In this document: piece by piece, positions 35,361-46,000 of the stretch
How the letters are laid out: every line of letters begins with the position of its first letter
Position numbering within the stretch: the stretch's first letter is position 1
DNA from: Pomacea canaliculata
Taxonomy: Eukaryota > Mollusca > Gastropoda > Architaenioglossa > Ampullariidae
Reading direction: 5' to 3'
Assembly (NCBI RefSeq): GCF_003073045.1
Contig: NC_037593.1
Location: forward strand, 5,943,525-6,007,524
Length of the DNA stretch: 64,000 bases
Position numbers and translations under genes: made by a program
Notes under the pieces: generated by a model
What the model was told of the DNA's origin: nothing
Databases searched by the model: none
Seen by the model: only the letters and a program-made list of their open reading frames with translations

Positions 35361-38300
35361 TTTAAAAACATATACATAACAGCTGTCCATAAACTCCGTG
35401 TGCAATTTAAAATAGTAAGTGATAGAAAGAACTCGTTAAATGAATCAGAAAGCTTGATGTAGTAAGTCTTTTTGGTAATTACAAGTTTGAAAAATTGAAC
35501 ATAAAAATTACTTATTTTTCAGAATCACTTTTGACCCATGGCTTCGAGTAATAAGCCATTTTATTTTATTTTTTGATAGCTATTTAGAAATGCTACAAAA
35601 TTAGTTTATTCCTCAACTTGAACAATTAGGACTGATGGAGAATACAGTGTTTCTATAAGACGGTGCTCCTTGTCACGTTGCTTTGCATGTCAGACAGTTT
35701 CTACAGGAACAATTCTCTAACAGATGGATTGGAAGAGGTGGACCATGTGCTTGGCCTCCACGTTTTCCAGATTTGACTCCATTTGATTTCTTTTTATGGG
35801 GACACGTGAAAACTTATTGTTATTCAACGAGATCTCAGTCTATACTTGCATGACTTAAGCTAGAATAACTGATTTGATTGCTAGTATTTTTGAAAATCAC
35901 CTTGAAAATGTTTTCCGAGAACTACAGAATAGTATTACCCTTTATATTAGAAATAATGGTGGACATGCTAAAAAATAACAAGAACAAAAAACATTATTTA
36001 TTGTTTCTACATTTATTGCTTTTTACAGATTCTTTCCATCACATATGCAAAGTTACAACTATTCTAAATTGCACACGGACTTTTATAGCAATCCTGCATA
36101 TATATATATAAAGTTATTGTGTTCATCCAGCCAGTATAACAAAATTTCAGGGTTTTTTAGCATAATGTGTGCGCAGATGGTGAGTTCGCCCGTCGGTGGG
36201 TTATTCCCCGCATTCTAATTAACAAATCCCTCCCTGTCTCCCTTAAAAATTCACATTTTGAACAACACCAAGAGCATCTCTTGGAATCGAGACTCAGCAT
36301 GTTGCAGCTGTTTTAGAAATCAACTTTTCAAAATATATTTCTACTTTAGTCATATTCTGATTAATAGTACTGCACATTAGATATGAGTGTTTTGAGCGTG
36401 CAATGCTCAGCTTTATTTATTTATTTTGTTTGGCTGTTTAATACCTGCCGTAGGTGAGGCTCCCCAAAGCCGTTCTCCATCTGCACGATCCCGACTTAGC
36501 AGGGACCCCGCTCGTCAGATGGGCATTGAAGTCCAAGTCCGAGATGATGAAGGAGACACAGACTACCAGGGTAATACAGGCACCCAGGATAGCAGTAGTC
36601 GTCTGCAGTTGTTACAATCACGATCTGTGCAGGCTGCAGGTCACGATAATGCACATTCATGTCTAAAAGTAGCAGTCACACATACTGCTGCATGTAGTGT
36701 AATCTTTCGATCTGCTTCTTGTGTGTGTTTTAACTATGTTAATCAAGCAATTGGTAAAAGATAATTAAATTCATTAAGTTTTTAATTATTCCTGTGCTCA
36801 GTTGCTCACGCGGGTTCAGTCGACCCTCGACTGCTTGACAGACCTTCCCCGGACTGGGATCCCGCCAGGATGGGAAGTTCGTCACCTACCATTTCGTCTC
36901 ATTATGATAACAGCGGTATGTATCAGGTGATCGTGTGTAGTTCTATGTCTGGATATGTGTACGGATGTTCTGTGTATGTGAACCTTGTAAAATCACATTT
37001 TGAACAACACCAAGAGCATCTCTTGGAATTGAGACTGCGTGTTGCAGCTGTTTTAGAAATCAACTTTTCAAAATATATTTCTACTTTAGTCATGTTCTGA
37101 TTGATAGTACTGCACATTATAAATGAGTGTTTTGAGCGTGCAATGCTCAGCTTTATTTATTTATTTTGTTTGGCTGTTTAATGCCTGCCGTAGATGAGGC
37201 TCCCCAAAGCCGTTGTCATGAACCCGCCGGGTTCAAGCCAGAACAACAGGGCGAAGCGGAGTAGATAATTATAGGTGGACGACGATCAGGGGAAACGGAC
37301 GACAGGCCGCCTTGACTTAAGGAGGCGATCGAGGCCCAGGGTCGGGGGTGTAAGATGGTGCAGTTAGGGGAATAGCTCAGTAGGCAGTAGTTCCCTTAGT
37401 GTTAGAGCGATAGCGTCAGGGCCGGGTGGATTTGGTGGTGAGAAGTCACGTGTTCTATTAGTATATAGTTTAGGGTAGATGTGTTGTCTGGACTTTTTCC
37501 CTCGTCTTCCAGCAGAGACGTCGCTCTCTGGGTGATCTTTCAGTCGCAGGCAGCAGGTCTGAGAAAGAGAAGACCGTTCCGTTTAGAACTGGCACTTGCG
37601 GTCTGGTTGTGTAGAGAGGAGAGAGTGTGGTGTAACTAAGAGGCCGATTCTCCCAAGCGAGGGCGCTAACTGCGTCCGGCAGCAAGACTTGCGAGGCAGC
37701 GGCTGGTAGACCCCACCGTGCCACCGGTCCAGTTGTCGTCGTCGCCAGAGAACAGCAGACAAGTTATTTCCACCTTTGAGAATCGTCGCTGCAGTCCATT
37801 GCCGAGGGCAAGTGTTGCGGGGCAGCGGCAGGAAATCTTTCAGTAGGCAGAGTGTTTGCAGCCAGTTGTACTCATCTTCAAGAACAAAGGGCAAGGTAGC
37901 CGAGAGGTGCTATCAGTGCCAACGAACAGGGACAGTTCGTGTTCGAGGAAGACCTACTATATTCCAAGACTGTGAATTGTGGGTCAGGGACGGACCGCGT
38001 GTCCGGACATATGTGCAGATACTGACGTAAGACCAAATTATCTCCTAAATCTATTATTATGTAATTGTTTACATGTCAACAAAATTTGCTTTTCTGTTTT
38101 AATTATAATTATATAATCTGTGCAACTGCCTTGTCAGCTGTGGTTGCGCACGCGGGTGAGTGCGACTGATAGTCACTACACGTGCGGACATGTGAACAGG
38201 CGGGTGACTGAGTGTGAGGGAGAAAGTCGGGTGGAGCGAGCCGACTAAAGTGACTGCTTCGTGTGTGTGTGTGTGTTGTTAACTGTGTTAATTGGTAGGA

Positions 38301-39880
38301 GGTAATTAAATTCATTAAGTTTTTAATTATTCCTGTGCTCAGTTACTCCCGCGGGTTTTGTCGACCCTCGAGGGCCTAACAGACCTTCCCCTGTCTGGGA
38401 TACCGCCAGGATGGGAAGTTCGTCACCTACCACTTCATCTCTGTTTGATAACAGCGGTATGTATCAGGTGTGTGCGTGTGTGTGGTTCTATGTACTGTGT
38501 ATGTGAACCTTGTAAAATCACATTTTGAACAACACCAAGAGCATCTCTTGGAATTGAGACTGCGTGTTGCAGCTGTTTTAGAAATCAAATTTTCAAAATA
38601 TATTTCTACTTTAGTCATATTCTGATTAATAGTACTGCAAATTATAAATGAGTGTTTTGGGCGTGCAATGCTCAGCTTTATTTATTTATTTTGTTTGGCT
38701 GTTTAATACCTGCCGTAGGTGAGGCTCCCCAAAGCCGTTCTCTGTCTGAACGATCCCGACTTACCAGGGACCCCGCTCGTCAGACGGACATTGAAGTCCA
38801 AATCCGAGATGCTGGAGGAGACATAAACTACCGGGGTAATACAGGCACCCAGGATAACAGTAGTCGTCTGCAGTTATTACAGTCACGATCTGTGCAGGCT
38901 GCAGGTCACGATAATGCACATTCATGTCTAAAAATAGCAGTCACACCTACTGCTACATGTAGTGTAATCTTTGGATCTGCTTCTTGTGTGTGTGTGTGTG
39001 TTAATTGTGTTAATCAAGCAATTGGTAAAAGATAATTAGTTTTAATTATTCCTGTGCTCAGCTGCTCACGCGGGTTCAATCGACCCTCGACGTCTTAACA
39101 GACCCTCCAGGTACTGGGATACCCCCAGCAAGGGAAGTTCGTCACCTACCAGTTCCTCTCATTATGATAATAGCGGTATGTATCAGGTCTGTGTGTTAAA
39201 ACAGCAACTGTGTTAATCAAGCCAGCGGTGGAAGACGATTAAGTTTGTTAAGGATTCAATCATTTGTGTGTTCAGTTGGTTGTCATGTCTTGTCACCAAT
39301 ACTCAACTCAGATTGTAACGCATAGACATAACATTTATTAGGATGCAAACTTCATCGACTGTCCCCCGGCTCATCTCATCTCTCACGGTCCAACTGTCTC
39401 CCCAGCTTCCCACCTCTTTAGACTCTAGATACAAATCCAGATACAGACAGGGTCATAGGTCACCACTGTCTAGACTCTAGACTATCTAAATATCGTCCTT
39501 TCTCTAGGATACGTCACTGGTCACTCGAGTTTACGCGACCCTCGACGACGTAACAGACCTCAACGTTACTGGGACAACCAAGGGATGGGAAGCCCGACTA
39601 ACACCGGTATGTATCGGTGTGTATGTCTGGATAGATCATTCTAAGTCTGGTAAGTGTATCTCTTGGAACTGAGAGTCTGCGTGGTGCAGGTTCTTGAGAA
39701 ATTCACTTTTCAAAATATGTTTCTGCTCGAGATCATAGTCTAATTAATAATAAAGTATATTGGTGATGAGATCTTTCTTTTCTTGCGTGCAATGCTAAGT
39801 TTCTTTTCTTCCATTTATTTTGGCTTATTTGTTTGATATCTGCCGTAGATGAGGATTCCCGTCGGCCATCTTCCCCCTAG
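35014..39880 (+). CDS. Unrecognised secreted protein built from tandemly amplified X and Y exons
   Basis: I do not recognise this gene. Proposed exons: 35,014-35,230 (signal peptide, core MALLLLSSWLVCH; a second ATG follows at once); X1 36,454-36,570; Y1 36,802-36,915; Y2 38,343-38,456; X3 38,719-38,835; Y3 39,062-39,175; Y4 39,508-39,606; terminal 39,849-39,880 with TAG. All have GT-AG borders and all internal exons are phase 1-1, together giving 307 aa. X (39 codons) carries SRDPARQ...EVQ.RD; Y (38 codons; Y4 33) carries DPR...RPS..WD, GSSSPT and YDNS. The mature chain is rich in Arg, Ser, Pro and Asp and has no cysteine. A further X at 37,194 is cut off by inserted sequence and is presumably skipped. 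Y4 and the terminal exon are the most diverged. Possible roles (secreted matrix, peptide precursor) are guesses. Confidence 0.72.
35251..35295 (+). mobile_element. SINE tail fragment
   Basis: Shares GCCCTATGCTCCT and GAGTAGCAAGGA followed by a TAAAYTAAAC-type tail with the insert at 2,874-2,920. It lies at the start of intron 1 of the X/Y gene. Confidence 0.6.
35605..35975 (+). mobile_element. Decayed Tc1/mariner-type transposase, C-terminal part
   Basis: Reads DGAPCHVALHVRQFLQEQF, then WIGRGGPCAWPPRFPDLTPF and DFFLWG, typical of mariner-superfamily transposases, and in another frame a C-terminal FENHLENVFRELQNSI. Counting from the Asp of DGAPCH to the Asp of PFDFF gives 41 residues between them, as in the DD41D group. 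One stop (TAA, just before DGAPCH) and a frameshift near 35,853 break it. No terminal inverted repeats were found. It lies in intron 1 of the X/Y gene. Confidence 0.82.
36240..39850 (+). repeat. Tandem array of the X-Y exon unit
   Basis: Introns are duplicated along with exons. The block before X (from CACATTTTGAACAACACCAA to CTGCCGTAG) occurs at about 36,250, 36,992 and 38,519, with a decayed version at 39,655. The block between X and Y (from GTAATACAGGCACCCAGGAT to CCTGTGCTCAG) occurs after 36,570 and after 38,835. Unit length is roughly 740 bp. Intron similarity is high, so part of the amplification is recent. Confidence 0.9.
37214..38275. other. Unidentified insertion interrupting the second X unit
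   Basis: X2 matches other X exons up to 37,213, then about 1 kb of GC-richer sequence unlike the array follows. Array similarity resumes by about 38,250-38,280 in the intron before Y2. I could not find a target duplication or terminal repeats, so its nature is open. Several unrelated frames are open in it but none looks coding. Confidence 0.6.
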
Positions 39881-41015
39881 ACAACCGTCTGGAATACCAT
39901 TCGACAGACAGGGCCGTCGAGAGCCATCGCTGCCTCGGAACAGATGACTAAGAAGACCTTTCCAGGCCTAAGCATTAAATTGTGATCGTATATCAGCTTT
40001 TGTTAAGTATAAGTATGCGTACAAGTGTCAACTGCCTTTATCTACATTTAATAACTCAATATCGTTAGCGAAGTGACCGAGGAAATGCACACAACATGAG
40101 CTCAACATCACAACATGCTTTGTAGATGTTCTTCGCTCGGCCAAGACAAACTGGAAACAATGAAAGAAAATGAAATAAATTTGTTAATGCTGATGCCTGA
40201 TCTGTGTTGTCTTTGTTATCTGAAGAACTCGAACAATCACACTTAGGTTTAAATCTACCACTACCACTCACCCGTCCACACTCAAGAAAAGGTCGTTCTC
40301 ACAAGAACGACAGAAGACTAAGGTAAAGCACATTGATGACCATGATTAAGCTGGTTAAAATCTTAGGTGGAAGCCTCTGTGGTCTGAGAAATGAGAGGAG
40401 TTCATCTGCGCGAAGTCTCTCTGTTTCGTGATGCAGTTCTGATAGAGAAAATCGCAATCACTTCCATGTCAAGCAAATGCCACCACATTCAGAACAATAA
40501 CTGTATGTCACAAAAGTATAATTTAAATTAATGTTTAGGTCTTACACACCCGGCGAACAGTAACTACACTTCTCAGATGAATTCCTGCATGTATACATTT
40601 CTAACTAGAGAAGGGTTAAGCAACTCTTGAAGCAAGGCACAGGCTGACGAAAGATGTACTGAAAAAAGTGTTAAAAGATGTCGCGAAGGAAGGGACGAAT
40701 GTTTTGTATTAGAGCCATTGCATGGGCGGTGGCTATGAAGTTGGAGTAAGTCGTTTGTGCAGGACAAAATGGAGAAGTCAATGAGGAGTCTTGTTTCCAA
40801 AGTTATGAGACGATGCCCAAACCCCTCGGAGACTATTTGTGTTTCTTTACCATGTCCCCTTTGTCACTGCGTTGTGACTACGGTTACGAAATCTGCACGG
40901 TTTATACTGTTGGACACGAGCTCACCATTGCCTCAGGAGGACGACTTACCTATGCTTCATAACTACGGCCCCAGCAGCCCCGTGAGCTTGTCTTTCGTTG
41001 TTGGGTTAAAAGCTT

Positions 41016-41110
41016 GACCCCCAGGGTAGACGGCACCACATGACTAACACTCATAGTAGACGACACCACATGCCTGACATTCAAGGTAGAAGGCACCATG
41101 TAACTGCCTC
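41016..41110 (+). repeat. 30-bp tandem repeat, three units
   Basis: GTAGACGGCACCACATG-type units begin at 41,026, 41,056 and 41,086. Confidence 0.85.
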
Positions 41111-41189
41111 ACCTTTTGAACTTTTTTCTTGAATACGGTAGAGACAGCAATAATTCATATAAAATTTAAAAAAACTCAGCCTATGCAAT

Positions 41190-41760
41190 GTTTCATTACT
41201 GAAAGTCCACCATATGGAAAGATATTACAGAGATATCATAGGACCGACAGATGGGATTTATTATGAAAACCATACAATAAACGTCTGCTATAACGACAGT
41301 TGATGCCGTCGACAATGGGACCTCCAATCTCTTCTTTTAAGCTACTGCTATGAACACAGCTGGTGCCATCAAACGGAGAGAAGTTTCATTACTAAATAAT
41401 CCACTATATGGAAAGATATCAGATTTCATAGGACCGACAGATGGGATTTATTATGAAAGCCATACAATAAACGTCTGTTATAACGACAGTTGGTGCCATG
41501 GACGACTGGGCCTCCAATCTCTTCTTTTAAGCTTCTGCTATAAACACAGCTGGTGCCATCAAACTGAGAGAAGTTTCATTACTAAATAATCCACTATATG
41601 GAAAGATATCACAGGGTATAGGACCGACAGATGGGATTTCTTATGAAAGCCACACAATAAACTTCTGCTATAACGACAGTTGGTGCCATGGACGACTGGA
41701 CCTCCAATCTCTTCTTTTAAGCTACTGCTATAAACACAGCTGGTGCCATCAAACTGAGAA
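41190..41760 (+). repeat. About 190-bp tandem repeat, three units
   Basis: Units start at about 41,207, 41,401 and 41,591, each containing CATATGGAAAGATAT-like sequence, GGACCGACAGATGGGATTTA and GACCTCCAATCTCTTCTTTT. Few differences between units. Confidence 0.92.
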
Positions 41761-41887
41761 CCTCAAATCTTCCTATGCCACTGTGTAGTCTGTAGAATTG
41801 CCAGTAGATCCCAGACCGTGTGGTAGTAGCTAACCCGGGTAGCAGCGACTTTGTACAGAGCGACACACGAGTGAGCTGCAAGCCATG

Positions 41888-42029
41888 CAGTGGCGTAGGA
41901 ACCAGGGTAGGGAGGTAAGGGGGCAGCAACCCCCTAAAACAAATGCTGAGGAGGCAAGAATGTGAACGTCGTTCACTGTCATCATGGCGTTTGATCCTCC
42001 ACACCCCTGAGCGTCTTCCTACACCACTG
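41888..42029. mobile_element. MITE-like element with CAGTGGYGTAGGAA ends
   Basis: Begins CAGTGGCGTAGGAACCAGGG and ends TTCCTACACCACTG, an inverted repeat of about 14 bp around 142 bp. The same end is found at 46,845. Target duplication not clear. Confidence 0.55.
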
Positions 42030-43018
42030 CTATGGATGATGCCTCTCAGACCAGCCAGACACGGGATGGCAGGCTGTTGGGGCGACTCAGGGTCAGACGC
42101 TCCTGTCATCCTTTACAAGAATACTGGTTCACATACACACACGAAGACCGATACAACTTTAATTTGTTGGATCTTTTATGTCTTGCTCATTTCACAATAC
42201 ATTTAGCTATAAATGGTTGACCTGAAATACTGTTATTTCAACATAGAGATGATGGTAGTGATGATCAACAATTATTGATGTTTTTGTCATAAACATCATA
42301 AATTCACACCTGTACTGACTAAACTATACCTGTAACTGTACCTGTCTAAACTATATATATAGTTTTTTACATATTGTAATCATTCTGCACTATGTAACTT
42401 ATTTATAAGGTAAATCTCCCTCAAAAGAATAAAAAAATCAGGAGATGAATTTTGTGCATGCAACACATGACCATATACACTAATAACTACACATAACAAA
42501 AATACCAACTTAAAGCTTTTTCCTTCCATCATAAGAGATAACATGGTCAAGGATGAAATTAACTTTTCTTTTGAAGACTGCTGTGAATTGGTATATCTTT
42601 ATCAGACTATTCTGATGAAGATGCCATTTCAGAAATCCTCTCACACCAATATTCACAAAATGCCTTATTTTTATGAACACAAGTAAAGAAATAAATAAAA
42701 TGCATAAAGAACATGTTTCATTTTAACAAGCCTTGTAGAACCATGAAAAATAATGACTTATTAGCACTATAATTCCTCTTCGAAACAAACTTATTGCAGC
42801 ACAGCTCCAAAATGCAGAAAACAACAATGCGGAGACAGTAATGTACAATTAATAATGAAAGACAACAAATTACTAAGATACACCAGCATACTCCAGTAAC
42901 TGAATGTACATGAAATGAAATGCCCTAGTGGTGGTGGTGGGACCTAACAGACAAGTAATCACTGAATGCAACATAAGAAAAGCTTCCCACCAAACAGTCT
43001 CATCAAAGTTAAATGCCT

Positions 43019-46000
43019 TCACAGATTCTTGATATGAACATGATTGTTAAACTTGTACTTCTTCTCTAACAACTTCATCTTCCGATCAGCCTTCACCTTC
43101 TGTCGGATGACCTTCAATGTTGTTAGAAAATTCCCCATGAAGAGCAGGATGTGAATGATGGCCAGTGCAAGGACCTAAACAAAGGAAACATGATTAACTA
43201 GATAGGAAGTAAAAGCCACCTGCAATGGAACAAGAATAGAGCAACTTTCTACAGTTCGCAGGAGTTCTAAATGCAATTAAACAGTTCCAAAATAAATTAC
43301 AGATCAAAAACATTAAAGGAACTGAGGAAAGAAAAGAAAAGGTATGGGAGATAATTTGTAAAGGAAATAAGTCGGTACAATTAATGCTTGGAAATTCTGA
43401 CTCCCTGCCTAGTGGAATTGTGAAATGGAACTCTACCTTTGAAAACATACCATGGAAACTTGTATTTAACAAATGCCATAAGACAACATCTGATAACCAA
43501 CTAAAATGGTTCCAGTTAAGAATTCTCCATAGAATTTTGCCAACTAACAGGTTTCTCTTTATAAGAAAGATTGTTGATTCCCCCAAATGTGCTATATGTC
43601 TTAATGATGAAGAGACAATAAGTCATCTGTTATGGCAATGTCAACTTGTTAGTGCTTTCTGGAGAGATTTACATTCAGTCATGATTAGTAAATGTACAAC
43701 ACTAAGAAATTTTAATTTTTCTGAAAAACTTATTTTATTTGGTGTACAGGAATACATTTGTACGGACAAAGTGTTAGACCTAATTATCTTGTTAGCAAAA
43801 TATTACATTTATGTATGCAAATGGAAAAATGATATACCCTCTATACATGCCTTTTTACAGATTGTAAAATACAGATATAATATAGAAAGATACCATAGTA
43901 TTTTAAGTAATAAATTAGACCTATTTGAAGTTATTTGGAAACCATATCAAAAATTATTAATATAAGCGCAGTTAGTGGGAGCTGGGATGTTCTCTTTCAT
44001 TTCTTCTCCTCATCTTTCCTCTTTACTCTGTTCCCCCCTTCTATACTGAATGAATGTAGTAATCAATGCGATAAATGTCATATATGTTGTGCTATTGAAA
44101 AAAAAAGATTAGAGCAACTGTTACAAAAGTTAACTAGTAAAAAAAATGAGTAAATACTTCAATCTTATCGAACATCAGGAAGTAGATGACAGCTTTTACA
44201 TTACATTATAGATAATCACACTGAACAAGATCCTCATTTTTTTTCTAAACTATAAAATAAACGAATACAACTATATATGTGGACCAGTACCTGCCATTCT
44301 CTGTAGCCAGATGAAATTGATAATCGCAGCAATGTGTAAGCATTATACAACTGAAAGAACTGAAACATGGAAAATAATAGCATTAATAGAACAAATATGA
44401 ACATTGAATACAATTATGCAAAGGACTATGTGTACATGTAAATTTTCTCTTTCATGCACAACTGCGCAGATCAGATTTTTTGCAATTTTTTGTTTATCCA
44501 CCTCCCATCATCCTAGAGGTCTGAAATTTTCACTAGTTACTCATTTACGGTGACAACGCAATATTAAATCATTTCCAGTAGTCCACAAGTCGTAACATAT
44601 TTTTTTAAATTTTAATTTTGTATGAGAACTTACAGGCAGAATTAGGGGAGTTAGGCAACTGTTGCCCTAGGGCTAGAAAATTATTTTGATATCTCCTTAA
44701 TCAGCCTACGAAAAGGGAATGTCACCAAAAAAAAAAATCTATAACATTGAAAAAGACTAAAAAGTTTAAAATAAAATAAATGGAAAAAAATGTTAAAAAC
44801 ACGCTTTCATTTGATATACACAAAAATGAGTAAAATAATATTTTTCTTATGTCTTGGGATTTCCTTTAATATATATAACTTAAAATATAAGCATGTGAGG
44901 GGTACTCTTGGAACACTCCAGGGCTCATACTTTTATTATACGTATTAAAGAAAATTCCAAGAATTAAATAAAAAAGTGTTCTATCTATTTTAATGTATTT
45001 CAAATAAATGCGTGCTTTAAAACATTTTTTATATTTCTTTTTTTAAAGCTAAAACACACTATCAAAAATTACAGAAACTGGTTCTTCCCCAGGCCACACT
45101 CTTCCCACCCTCCCAACACTTCTTTAAAAAAAAAGAAAGAAGAAAGAGTTTTGCGAATTTTATTTCCATGCAGTTACAAAAGACAATGGTAATACTTACA
45201 TAGCCAAAGAAAAGGAAGGGCAAGAGAAAAGCAAGGCCCTTCCACATCCAGGACATGAAGCCTTCTGCAACGAGACAAACAGTTCTAGAATTTCCACTGA
45301 CTACTCACTTTCTACAAGACAAATAAAACCTTGCTTTATACGAGGCTAGATGTAACCTGACCATGAACACTAGTTTGAACCTCAAACTGACAAGCAGTCA
45401 TGGAGACCTGGTATGATCTTGCCTGTAATATCCATAGGAAAATACTTTTCGAGATCAACATGCCTGCTCACATCCTTAAGAAAGCAGGTTATAATGCCGT
45501 CAAGCATACTCTAGCGTAAAGCAAAGTTTGCACACTAGTCCAGAAAACAGGTACTGATTTGCAATTAATGTTGGTATGATAAGCATCAGCATCAATATGC
45601 TGAGCGCTTACCAACAGTAATGTCCATGGTATGGCTCTGTCCTAGACAGCGGAGGCGGTATAAGCAGCCCGACTGGTAGTAGTACTGCAGCACATAAACA
45701 ATGCCTACAAAAAAAAAAAAAAAAGACAATTACATCAAAAGACCTTTATTTCATTACCACCACATGAGTTATTCTCATCATTGATAACACTGACGACTAT
45801 GTCTTTTCTGAATACCAACAGGAAACCCAACCAGTATAGCCCTGCTGATAATCAGTTAACAACAGAGAAAAAAAACAATCCAACTATAAAAGTGCTTCTA
45901 AAGAACAGAAAGCAAAATAAAATCACTTACTGAGATACAGTGTAAACAAGACAAACTGCATGCGGAACTTCTGGTAAGTTTCACCATCAGGCCTGCATAA

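Larger units (their letters stand above)
39881..43018. other. Intergenic between the X/Y gene and TMEM120
   Basis: Holds the X/Y 3' UTR, two tandem repeats (41,016 and 41,190) and a MITE-like element (41,888). No gene is visible; the frame at 42,109-41,717 (-) runs across repeats and is not credible. Confidence 0.6.

Noticed and set aside
37470-37894. Overlapping minus-strand frames in the X2 insertion
   Set aside because: GC-rich sequence opens several frames at once; none has a recognisable domain.
41717-42109. 130-codon minus-strand frame
   Set aside because: It crosses the end of a tandem repeat and a MITE-like element and has no splice or family support.
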